Both the position numbers and the translations under genes were made by a program. From NCBI GenBank assembly GCA_016938095.1, contig JAFGVG010000267.1, positions 1-5,128 of the forward strand: a stretch of 5,128 nt of DNA, read 5' to 3'. This document shows, piece after piece, positions 1-5,128 of the stretch (position 1 is its first letter; each line of letters begins with the position of its first letter). Origin of the DNA: Bacteroidales bacterium. GTDB taxonomy: Bacteria; Bacteroidota; Bacteroidia; Bacteroidales; UBA10428. The notes below the pieces were generated by a model. That model did not search any database. It was given only the letters and a program-made list of their open reading frames with translations, and was not told the DNA's origin.

Positions 1-367
1 CTGAACCTTCTTCGCGTTCATTCAGTGTGTAAGGATGGGTAACCAATCGCTTCTTCCCTTTCATGAAGTCAATATTCACGGTACCGGGTTTTGTTTCTCC
101 GCTTATATCCAGCGTAATGAACAGGTAATTGTTGTTGGATGTGCGGGTAACGTGACGGATGGTAATACCCGGGTAAACAATTTCAGGGGTCAGGTCAGCA
201 ATCTGATCGCCATGCACCATCAGTTGAAGCTCGGTATTATTCATTCCCGTCCACCACATAGGCGGATCTACATGCTTTAACTCGTATTCGCACGCCACAG
301 TGCGGAGGGTTACCAAAAAAAGCAGCAAGGGAAGGGTGAGGATAATAAGAAAGTTCTTATTCTTCAT
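1..367 (-). CDS. susA: SusA-like GH13 neopullulanase/cyclomaltodextrinase, N-terminal part (partial)
   Basis: Only the first 122 codons are present; the gene continues past the left edge. Seen: a signal peptide (basic MKNKN, then a hydrophobic stretch at about residues 6-21, ending near T23-V-A-C26), then the segment HVDPPMWWTGMNNTELQLMVHG at about residues 32-53. That WWTGM...LQLM pattern is typical of the N-terminal beta-sandwich domain of Bacteroidota cyclomaltodextrinase/neopullulanase enzymes, which precedes a GH13 alpha-amylase barrel (here outside the window). Known for the family: hydrolysis of alpha-1,4 (and pullulan-type) glucans in the periplasm. The start at 367-365 overlaps the stop of the maltose phosphorylase gene by ATGA, suggesting translational coupling. 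Inferred role: producing maltose and glucose for the transporter and phosphorylase encoded upstream. Cys26 leaves a lipoprotein possible, but T-V-A-C is a poor lipobox. The catalytic residues cannot be checked, so the exact specificity is open. Confidence 0.85.
   Translation of the reverse strand, partial: MKNKNFLIILTLPLLLFLVTLRTVACEYELKHVDPPMWWTGMNNTELQLMVHGDQIADLTPEIVYPGITIRHVTRTSNNNYLFITLDISGETKPGTVNIDFMKGKKRLVTHPYTLNEREEGS
364..367 (-). other. ATGA stop-start overlap, maltose phosphorylase/susA
   Basis: On the minus strand the phosphorylase stop TGA (366-364) overlaps the susA ATG (367-365). The signal peptide begins at once after this ATG, which supports it as the true start. The arrangement implies co-transcription and probably translational coupling of a cytoplasmic enzyme with an exported one. 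Confidence 0.9.
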
Positions 368-2667
368 GTCAGCAGATTATTTTCATGTGTACAATTTACA
401 AGTTTACCGTTAATTTCAACCTGAAGTTTTTCACCTTTCACCAGTTTCACACTGGTTTTATTTTCAGAGATGGTAACGTTCAGAATTCTTCCGCGGAATT
501 GGATGTTGAACGATATGAGTTTCCATTTATGCGGTAGATTTGGAGTGAAGGTGAGCATGCCTTCTTTAATGCGCATGCCGCCGAAGCCTATCACCATCGA
601 CATCCAGGTTCCACCCATGCTGGTGATATGCAGTCCTTCTGCCACCTCGTTATTGTAATCGTCGAGGTCCAGGCGCGAAGTCCTGAGGTAAAGATCATAG
701 GCTTTTTCAACTTCGCCGATACGGTTGGCCAGGATGGAATGAATACAGGGCGAAAGCGAAGATTCATGCACGGTACGTGGCTCGTAGAAATCGAAGTTCC
801 TGCGTATGGTATCGGTGGTATACTCATCTTCGAAGCAGAATATGCCCTGCAGCACATCGGCTTGTTTAATGAACACCGATCTGAGAATACGGTCCCACGA
901 CCAATGTTGGTTTATGGGTCTTTCTTTGGGCGAAAGTTCGGCCACCATCCGTTGTTCTTTGTCCATGTAGCCATCCTGCTGCAGGAAGATACCCCTTTCA
1001 TCGAGCATGGGGAAATACATGTGTTTGATAATATCTTTCCACGAAGAGGTTTCCGAATCGTAGTATAAATGCGTTTTTTTAACAATCCGCTGGTATTGTA
1101 GCGGATGTTCGTCCATAACATAGTCGAGACATTCAATGGTATATCGCAGTGTCCAGGCGGCCATCTTGTTGGTATACCAGTTATTGTTGACATTGTTTTC
1201 GTATTCGTTAGGACCGGTAACCCCCAGAATAACGTATTTTCCCTTTACATCGGACCAGTTAACACGCTGTCGCCAGAAACGTGCCAAGGCTATCAGCACT
1301 TCCAGTCCGTATTCTGCCAGGTAATCCTTATCGCCGGTGTACCGGATGTAATTGTAAATGGCAAAGGCAATGGCTCCATTCCGGTGGATTTCTTCGAAAG
1401 TTATTTCCCATTCATTGTGACACTCTTCCCCGTTCATGGTAACCATGGGATAAAGGGCTGCTCCGGCATTGAATCCAAGCTTTTCTGCATTTTCAATGGC
1501 TTTTTGCAGATGCTTAAATCGGTATATCAACAGGTTACGTGCAACTTCGGGGGGTTCTGTGCTCAGGTAAAAGGGTATCAAAAAGGCTTCGGTATCCCAG
1601 TAAGTACTGCCACCATATTTTTCGCCTGTAAAGCCTTTAGGGCCTATGTTAAGGCGCTCGTCCTTACCGGTATAGGTCTGGTTGAGCTGGAAAATATTGA
1701 AACGTATACCCTGTTGGGCAGCAGCGTCGCCTTTAATGATAATATCACTTTGTGCCCAGTTTTTTTCCCAGATGGCTACATGATTGTCATACAACTTGTC
1801 GAATTTTTTCCGGGCTGCTTTTGTCACCCGTTCAATACTGTTTTTTACTAGTAAATCGGGTTTATGGTCGAGCGAACTCAGGATGGCAGCATATTTGTAC
1901 AGCACAACCTCCTCGTTGGCGCGGGCTTTTATTTTTAGATGGAATCCGTTATACCCGGGTTGCTGCAAAGGTTCAACAACTGTTTTAGCCGGCTTACCAT
2001 TTACTTCAACCGTGTATTGCATGGCATATCCGGCCTCAAAGCCCGATTTCCGAACGCGCGACCTGAGATAGGCGGTATCTTCTTTAACGCCGCTTTCGAT
2101 AATGTCCCAGAATTGCTCGTCGTAGTTGGTATCGCGGTTGATTACATTGCCGTCGAGAAAGGGGATCATTTCGATGGTTCCATCAAAGTTGACTGGTGTA
2201 ACAGCATAACGAACGGCACCAATATCGTCTTCGGCCATGCTTAAAAACCGGCGGGCCACAACCCTCATTTTTTTACCCGAGCTGAAAGTTGCCACAAATG
2301 AGCGGTTGAGACAGCCATGCTGCATATCCAGTTCCCTGATGAATTCACTGGTTTTGCAGGTATGAAGGTCCAGTTCTTCTTTACCGGCAATAATACGAAT
2401 GCCTGTCCAGTTGGGTGCATTGGGTACCTTGGCAAAGTACTCGGGATAACCGTTTTTCCACCAGCCGACCCTGGTTTTATCGGGGTGGTAAATTCCGGCT
2501 ATATAGGTTCCCTGCAGGGATTTTCCTGAATATTTTTCCTCAAAATTGGCACGCTGGCCCATGTGGCCGTTTCCCAGACTGAATATGCTTTCAGACGCTT
2601 CATGATGAAGCGGGTCGAATCCTTCCTCAATAACACGCCATTCGTCGACCTTATAATATGCTTTCAT
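364..2667 (-). CDS. mapA: Maltose phosphorylase, glycoside hydrolase family 65
   Basis: Predicted cytoplasmic enzyme of 767 residues, no signal peptide, close to the roughly 755 residues of known maltose phosphorylases. Reaction: maltose + phosphate gives glucose + beta-D-glucose 1-phosphate, with inversion. Layout by family: N-terminal beta-sandwich (about 1-270), helical linker (about 280-320), (alpha/alpha)6 barrel (about 320-690), small C-terminal beta domain. Seen: STYWDTE at 354-360; HNEWEITFE at 417-425, the loop that marks maltose rather than trehalose or kojibiose phosphorylases; GPNEYENNVNNNWYTN at 485-500, whose Glu488 matches the general acid of the Lactobacillus brevis enzyme; KQADVL at 601-606; and HESSLS at 634-639, from the phosphate-binding region. 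The start MKAYYKVDEWRVIEEGFDP is the usual family beginning. It follows pgmB after 45 bp and overlaps susA by ATGA. No frameshift or missing key residue is seen. Trehalose or kojibiose phosphorylase is the alternative, disfavoured by the two loops. Confidence 0.95.
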   Translation of the reverse strand: MKAYYKVDEWRVIEEGFDPLHHEASESIFSLGNGHMGQRANFEEKYSGKSLQGTYIAGIYHPDKTRVGWWKNGYPEYFAKVPNAPNWTGIRIIAGKEELDLHTCKTSEFIRELDMQHGCLNRSFVATFSSGKKMRVVARRFLSMAEDDIGAVRYAVTPVNFDGTIEMIPFLDGNVINRDTNYDEQFWDIIESGVKEDTAYLRSRVRKSGFEAGYAMQYTVEVNGKPAKTVVEPLQQPGYNGFHLKIKARANEEVVLYKYAAILSSLDHKPDLLVKNSIERVTKAARKKFDKLYDNHVAIWEKNWAQSDIIIKGDAAAQQGIRFNIFQLNQTYTGKDERLNIGPKGFTGEKYGGSTYWDTEAFLIPFYLSTEPPEVARNLLIYRFKHLQKAIENAEKLGFNAGAALYPMVTMNGEECHNEWEITFEEIHRNGAIAFAIYNYIRYTGDKDYLAEYGLEVLIALARFWRQRVNWSDVKGKYVILGVTGPNEYENNVNNNWYTNKMAAWTLRYTIECLDYVMDEHPLQYQRIVKKTHLYYDSETSSWKDIIKHMYFPMLDERGIFLQQDGYMDKEQRMVAELSPKERPINQHWSWDRILRSVFIKQADVLQGIFCFEDEYTTDTIRRNFDFYEPRTVHESSLSPCIHSILANRIGEVEKAYDLYLRTSRLDLDDYNNEVAEGLHITSMGGTWMSMVIGFGGMRIKEGMLTFTPNLPHKWKLISFNIQFRGRILNVTISENKTSVKLVKGEKLQVEINGKLVNCTHENNLLT

Positions 2668-2680
2668 GTGCAGTATTCAT

Positions 2681-2692
2681 TCAAACGTTTAC
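2681..2692. promoter_or_regulatory. Operator-like palindrome inside the operon, between pgmB and the phosphorylase
   Basis: The site reads TCAAACGTTTAC on the plus strand, with a perfect 8-bp AAACGTTT core and central CG. It matches the stronger palindrome at 5063-5074 in 10 of 12 positions when read on the minus strand. It lies in the only intergenic gap of the operon (2668-2712, 45 bp), 13 bp before the phosphorylase start codon. LacI/GalR-family operators have this form. Chance is possible in an AT-rich gap, and no promoter of the phylum's form was found beside it. Confidence 0.4.
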
Positions 2693-2712
2693 AAAAAATC
2701 AAAAAAGGCGGA

Positions 2713-3360
2713 TTACACAAAGCGGATGTCCGCCAGTTTCAGGTTCTCAAAACCCGGAAATACCAAATCAGCTTCAGCCAGCATTTCGGGTGAACCAATG
2801 CCTATGCATTTCATACCGGCATTGTGTGCAGCCTGTACACCTGCCACAGCATCCTCAAAAACCACAGTTTCGCGGGCATCAACTTCCAGCAATCTTGCTC
2901 CCAGTGAAAAAACCTCCGGATCGGGCTTGGCCTTACTGATAAGATTCCCATCAATCACTACGTCAAACATTGCTTCGAGATGGGTCTTTTGCAGTATTAA
3001 CCTGGCATTTTTACTGGCTGAACCCAGTCCGACAAATATGTTATTGGCTTTAAGTTCTTTAAGAAAGAAGTTTACGCCGGGCAATATATCACCCGGTGTC
3101 ATTTGACTGACATATTGCAAATAGATCTGGTTCTTTTCTTCGGCATATTGTTTCTTTTCCCCGGTTGTGAGTTGAACATTCCCAATTGAGAGCAGTATTT
3201 CCAGGGAATCCATACGACTGATCCCTTTCAGTCTTTCATTATCGGTTTCGGCAAAGTCGAACCCAAGCCTGCCTGCCAGCTGTTTCCATGCCAGGTAATG
3301 AAAGCGCGCGGTATCTACAAGTACACCATCGAGGTCGAATAAGCAGGCTCTAATGTTCAT
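2713..3360 (-). CDS. pgmB: Beta-phosphoglucomutase (HAD superfamily)
   Basis: Converts beta-D-glucose 1-phosphate to glucose 6-phosphate through a beta-glucose 1,6-bisphosphate intermediate; cytoplasmic, 215 residues, close to the 221 of the Lactococcus lactis enzyme. Seen: DLDGVLVDT at 9-17 with nucleophile Asp9 and acid/base Asp11; Thr17 and His21 in the cap hinge/cap; LKGISR at 44-49 (the LKGxSR substrate motif of true beta-PGMs); GSASKN at 113-118; Lys145 in AKPDP; and VFEDAVAG with Glu169 and Asp170, the magnesium ligands. Several positions (Ser114, Lys117, Lys145, Glu169, Asp170) carry the same numbers as in the L. lactis enzyme. The start overlaps the transporter's stop (ATGA), and maltose phosphorylase, which makes its substrate, lies just downstream. 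Other HAD phosphatases are unlikely given the cap motif and this neighbour. The gene appears intact. Confidence 0.96.
   Translation of the reverse strand: MNIRACLFDLDGVLVDTARFHYLAWKQLAGRLGFDFAETDNERLKGISRMDSLEILLSIGNVQLTTGEKKQYAEEKNQIYLQYVSQMTPGDILPGVNFFLKELKANNIFVGLGSASKNARLILQKTHLEAMFDVVIDGNLISKAKPDPEVFSLGARLLEVDARETVVFEDAVAGVQAAHNAGMKCIGIGSPEMLAEADLVFPGFENLKLADIRFV
3357..3360 (-). other. ATGA stop-start overlap, transporter/pgmB
   Basis: On the minus strand the transporter's TGA (3359-3357) shares bases with the ATG of pgmB (3360-3358). No Shine-Dalgarno-like sequence is visible in the preceding codons. The overlap decides the pgmB start, because the HAD motif begins only eight residues later at the expected distance, and it suggests coupled translation by terminating ribosomes. 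Confidence 0.93.
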
Positions 3361-4865
3361 TTTACAACCAGTTTGCTTTTGATGTCATCTACAAATGTTA
3401 CGCATGCAGCTGCAATGATCATGGAAATACCTCCGGCGATCAGTGCATAAATACTTTTCTCGTTAAACAGGGCTTTTACCATAAAGCCGAGGAGTGTGGC
3501 TGCCAGGATCTGGGGGATGACAATGAAAAAATTGAATATTCCCATGTAAACTCCCATTTTGGCCTGTGGCAGTGAACCGGTAAGTATGGCATAGGGCATC
3601 GACAGGATGCTGGCCCAGGCCAGTCCTATGCCAATCATGGAATAGATCATCTGGTGCGGGTCGGTTAGAAAGTACAGCGATATCAGGCTCAAACCGCCAA
3701 TGGTAAGACCCACCATGTGGGTTACTTTCCGGTTGGTGATTTTTGCCAGCCAGGGAAGGAAGAACAAACCAAAGGCAGCTGCAAAAAGATTGTAATAACC
3801 CATCATACCGCCAATCCAGTTTGCTCCCTCGTTGTACACAGCCGAACTTGTATCACTTGTTCCGTAAAGGTGTTCGGTCAAGGCCGGGGTGGCATAAATC
3901 CATAACGAAAAAAGAGCAAACCATGAGAAGAACTGAACAACGGCCAGCTGCGACATGGTACGGGGCATCCGGTACAGGTCGGTGATCACACTAACCAGTC
4001 CGTTACCGTTGTTGTTCTGCTGCACCAACCCGTAAGTAACCAATTGCAATATGCCAAAAAGCGCCAGGCCACCCGACAGGATGTAGAGTTCTTTCTCGAG
4101 GGCGAAATAGTAAATCGGTAAAGCCAGTACAATGCCGGCGAGGGTCCATATAATGCCACGATTCAGGTAACTTTTGGCAGGTTCACAAGTTTCGGTTTCC
4201 CGGGATTCAAGGTCAATCACCGATTGGTATTGTTTCATCTCCTCGGGAGAGTATTCCCTGGAAGTGAAAACGGTCCACAATACGGCCAGCAAAAACACTG
4301 CTCCGCCGAGGTAAAATGAATAAATTACCGTTTGTGGTATTTGTCCTTCCGGAGCCGTGTTGGGAATGTTCAGCCAGTTGGCCAACATGTAGGGCAGCCA
4401 CGATGCCACAAAAGCCCCGATGCCAATGAAAAAACTCTGCATGGTAAATCCGAGGGTTCGTTGTTCATCGGGCAGCATGTCGCCAACAAAGGCACGGAAT
4501 GGTTCCATGGAAATGTTGATGGAAGCGTCCATGATCCAAAGCATACCAGCGGCAAACCAAAGGGCAGGGGAGTTGGGCATGATGATCAGTGCTATGGAGG
4601 CTAGCAGTGCCCCTACCAGGAAGTAGGGTCTGCGTCTACCCAATTTTCCCCAGGTTTTGTCGCTCATATGTCCGATGATAGGCTGCATAATCAGTCCGGT
4701 AACCGGTGCGGCAATCCACAATATGGGAATATTGTCGATTTCAGCACCAAGGGTTTGGAAAATGCGACTCACGTTGGCATTTTGCAGTCCAAATCCGAAC
4801 TGGATACCCAGGAATCCGAAACTCATGTTCCAGATTTGCCAAAAGCTAAGTTTAGGTTTATTCAT
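3357..4865 (-). CDS. MFS sugar (probably maltose) transporter, SLC45/GPH sucrose-transporter-like
   Basis: Inner-membrane carrier of 502 residues, first gene of the operon. Seen: six hydrophobic segments in the first half (about 10-30, 46-64, 80-96, 100-118, 138-160, 181-201) and six in the second (about 305-327, 351-372, 382-399, 406-426, 437-462, 471-492), plus two more at about 237-254 and 260-280. The 2-3 loop reads GHMSDKTWGKLGRRRP (65-80), the MFS/SLC45 signature. Asp113, Asn117, Pro122, Arg124, Ala125 and Asp129 keep the spacing of the D-x3-N-x4-P-x-R-A-x3-D pattern of sucrose/H+ symporters. The segment GLAWASILSMPY (414-425) also fits SLC45 relatives. Inferred: proton-coupled maltose uptake, because maltose phosphorylase and pgmB follow directly. 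The substrate is not proven, and sucrose or other disaccharides remain possible. The start follows an AT-rich leader without a Shine-Dalgarno sequence; the stop overlaps pgmB by ATGA. Confidence 0.92.
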   Translation of the reverse strand: MNKPKLSFWQIWNMSFGFLGIQFGFGLQNANVSRIFQTLGAEIDNIPILWIAAPVTGLIMQPIIGHMSDKTWGKLGRRRPYFLVGALLASIALIIMPNSPALWFAAGMLWIMDASINISMEPFRAFVGDMLPDEQRTLGFTMQSFFIGIGAFVASWLPYMLANWLNIPNTAPEGQIPQTVIYSFYLGGAVFLLAVLWTVFTSREYSPEEMKQYQSVIDLESRETETCEPAKSYLNRGIIWTLAGIVLALPIYYFALEKELYILSGGLALFGILQLVTYGLVQQNNNGNGLVSVITDLYRMPRTMSQLAVVQFFSWFALFSLWIYATPALTEHLYGTSDTSSAVYNEGANWIGGMMGYYNLFAAAFGLFFLPWLAKITNRKVTHMVGLTIGGLSLISLYFLTDPHQMIYSMIGIGLAWASILSMPYAILTGSLPQAKMGVYMGIFNFFIVIPQILAATLLGFMVKALFNEKSIYALIAGGISMIIAAACVTFVDDIKSKLVVK

Positions 4866-4887
4866 CAGTGATGTTTTAACAGGTTGT

Positions 4888-4915
4888 ACAGGGGTGTAAA
4901 AACAAAAATCCCTGT
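4888..4915 (-). repeat. Leader hairpin with U-rich loop
   Basis: On the transcript strand ACAGGG (4915-4910) can pair with CCCTGT (4893-4888), a six-bp stem with three GC pairs and a 16-base loop rich in U. It ends 22 bases before the transporter start codon and shares base 4915 with the preceding inverted repeat, so the two compete slightly. It might affect translation or transcript stability; the long loop makes it only a modest structure. Confidence 0.35.
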
Positions 4916-4930
4916 CTGTTGTGCAACAGA
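4915..4930. repeat. Inverted repeat in the leader
   Basis: Arms TCTGTTG (4915-4921) and CAACAGA (4924-4930) are perfect over seven bp with a 2-base centre. In RNA the two-base loop would have to open to a five-bp stem with a six-base loop. As DNA it is a 16-bp near-continuous palindrome of operator size. Function unknown. Confidence 0.45.
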
Positions 4931-4952
4931 ATCAGAGATCAACAACAATTAA

Positions 4953-4971
4953 TGATTATCGGGAATAATCA
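4953..4971. repeat. Inverted repeat at the expected transcription start
   Basis: Arms TGATTAT (4953-4959) and ATAATCA (4965-4971) are perfectly complementary, seven bp with a 5-base spacer. The repeat begins five bases after the -7 box, so it covers the expected start point. It could be a dimeric repressor site on DNA, or a hairpin at the very 5' end of the mRNA that slows decay. The sequence does not decide between them. Confidence 0.5.
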
Positions 4972-4975
4972 GAAT

Positions 4976-5006
4976 CAAAAATAACACAAAGAAATACGTT
5001 TTGCAA
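4976..5006 (-). promoter_or_regulatory. Bacteroidota-type promoter of the operon
   Basis: On the minus strand a -33 TTG (5006-5004) is followed by a 20-bp spacer and TATTTTTG (4983-4976), a full match to the -7 consensus TAnnTTTG of Bacteroidota housekeeping sigma factors. The spacing is within the usual range. Transcription should begin near 4970, leaving a leader of about 105 nt before the transporter start at 4865. It is the best match on either strand of the upstream region. No transcript data can be seen here. Confidence 0.7.
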
Positions 5007-5062
5007 CTATTTGATTGATAATTTTTTATCCCGGCCTTAAAAAAGTTATGAAGTACCAGATT

Positions 5063-5074
5063 GCAAACGTTTGC
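5063..5074. promoter_or_regulatory. LacI/GalR-family operator, perfect palindrome GCAAACGTTTGC
   Basis: A 12-bp perfect palindrome with central CG, the shape bound by LacI/GalR-family regulators; its core equals the PurR operator core of E. coli. LacI-type regulators commonly sit beside maltose/starch loci of Bacteroidota that lack SusR, so a maltose-responsive LacI-family protein is the inferred partner; its gene is not in the window. The site's centre is about 98 bp upstream of the inferred transcription start, too far for simple blocking of that promoter. Activation, looping, or control of another promoter are all possible. Confidence 0.7.
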
Positions 5075-5094
5075 GGTGTGGGTCAATAGCATAT

Positions 5095-5116
5095 AAAAAA
5101 CCAACCCCGAAGGGGT
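5095..5116 (-). terminator. Possible terminator of an upstream minus-strand gene, or a repeat unit
   Basis: Read on the minus strand, ACCCC (5116-5112), loop TTC, GGGGT (5108-5104) forms a five-bp GC-rich stem, then TGG, then six T (5100-5095). This fits a short intrinsic terminator for a gene ending beyond the right edge and would separate it from the maltose operon. The stem is short. The plus strand is not followed by a T run, so it would not work well in that direction. A dispersed intergenic repeat is the alternative. Confidence 0.4.
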
Positions 5117-5128
5117 GACATTATTATA

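Noticed and set aside
35..280. 81-codon plus-strand open frame at the left edge
   Set aside because: It is antisense to the susA N-terminus. The minus-strand reading gives a signal peptide and the conserved WWTGM segment.
628..1068. 146-codon plus-strand open frame
   Set aside because: It is antisense to the C-terminal half of the phosphorylase, with no promoter of the phylum's form noted before it and no recognisable motif.
1105..1851. 248-codon open frame on the plus strand
   Set aside because: It is wholly antisense to the maltose phosphorylase gene, whose catalytic motifs are intact across this stretch. Its translation shows no recognisable domain and has the composition of a shadow frame.
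364..2667. Trehalose or kojibiose phosphorylase as the GH65 identity
   Set aside because: HNEWEITFE at residues 417-425 and GPNEYENNVNNNWYTN at 485-500 are the maltose phosphorylase forms of these loops. The other activities have different residues there.
2666..3106. 146-codon plus-strand open frame
   Set aside because: It is antisense to pgmB, which has every catalytic residue of its family; the plus-strand product resembles nothing known to me.
4866..4900. Shine-Dalgarno site for the transporter
   Set aside because: No purine-rich AGGAGG-like sequence lies at the right distance before the start; the region just upstream is AT-rich, as usual in Bacteroidota.
5016..5029. Inverted repeat GATAA-TTTT-TTATC
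   Set aside because: Five AT-rich pairs with a four-base loop are expected by chance in this composition and would be unstable.
5041..5072. Second promoter on the minus strand: TTTG inside the operator with TAACTTTT downstream
   Set aside because: The spacer is only 15 bp and the -7 box ends in T instead of G. The promoter at 4976-5006 is a much better match.
1..5128. CRISPR array, tRNA/rRNA, insertion sequence or phage genes
   Set aside because: No regularly spaced repeats, RNA gene signatures, transposase motifs or terminal inverted repeats were seen; coding density and gene style are uniform along the window.

Overview
The window looks like a chromosomal piece of a Bacteroidota genome (Bacteroidetes), probably a free-living or polysaccharide-degrading member. 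Three things point there: the gene set matches the maltose/starch loci of that phylum; the only good promoter has the phylum's unusual form (TTG, 20-bp spacer, TAnnTTTG) instead of an E. coli sigma-70 form; and none of the four start codons has a clear Shine-Dalgarno sequence. Genus cannot be read from the sequence.

All four genes lie on the minus strand, so transcription runs from right to left. From the right: a leader/promoter region (about 4866-5128); an SLC45/GPH-like MFS sugar transporter (3357-4865); beta-phosphoglucomutase pgmB (2713-3360); a GH65 maltose phosphorylase (364-2667); and the first 122 codons of a GH13 neopullulanase/cyclomaltodextrinase of SusA type (1-367), which runs off the left edge. 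The transporter/pgmB and phosphorylase/susA junctions are 4-bp ATGA stop-start overlaps. The pgmB/phosphorylase junction is a 45-bp gap. The layout is one operon.

Together the products make a compact maltodextrin pathway. The secreted SusA-like enzyme cuts oligosaccharides in the periplasm, the MFS carrier takes maltose across the inner membrane, maltose phosphorylase splits it with phosphate into glucose and beta-glucose 1-phosphate, and PgmB turns the latter into glucose 6-phosphate without spending ATP. The enzymes' key residues are visible and intact. SusC/SusD-like outer-membrane proteins and a regulator gene are not in the window.

No wholly new system is visible. The parts most worth a second look are regulatory: a perfect 12-bp LacI/GalR-type palindrome (5063-5074) about 100 bp upstream of the promoter, a 10/12 copy of it inside the operon in the only real intergenic gap (2681-2692), a chain of three inverted repeats between the promoter and the first start codon, and a small GC hairpin at the right edge that may be a terminator or a genome repeat. 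The transporter also has two extra hydrophobic segments between its two six-helix halves.
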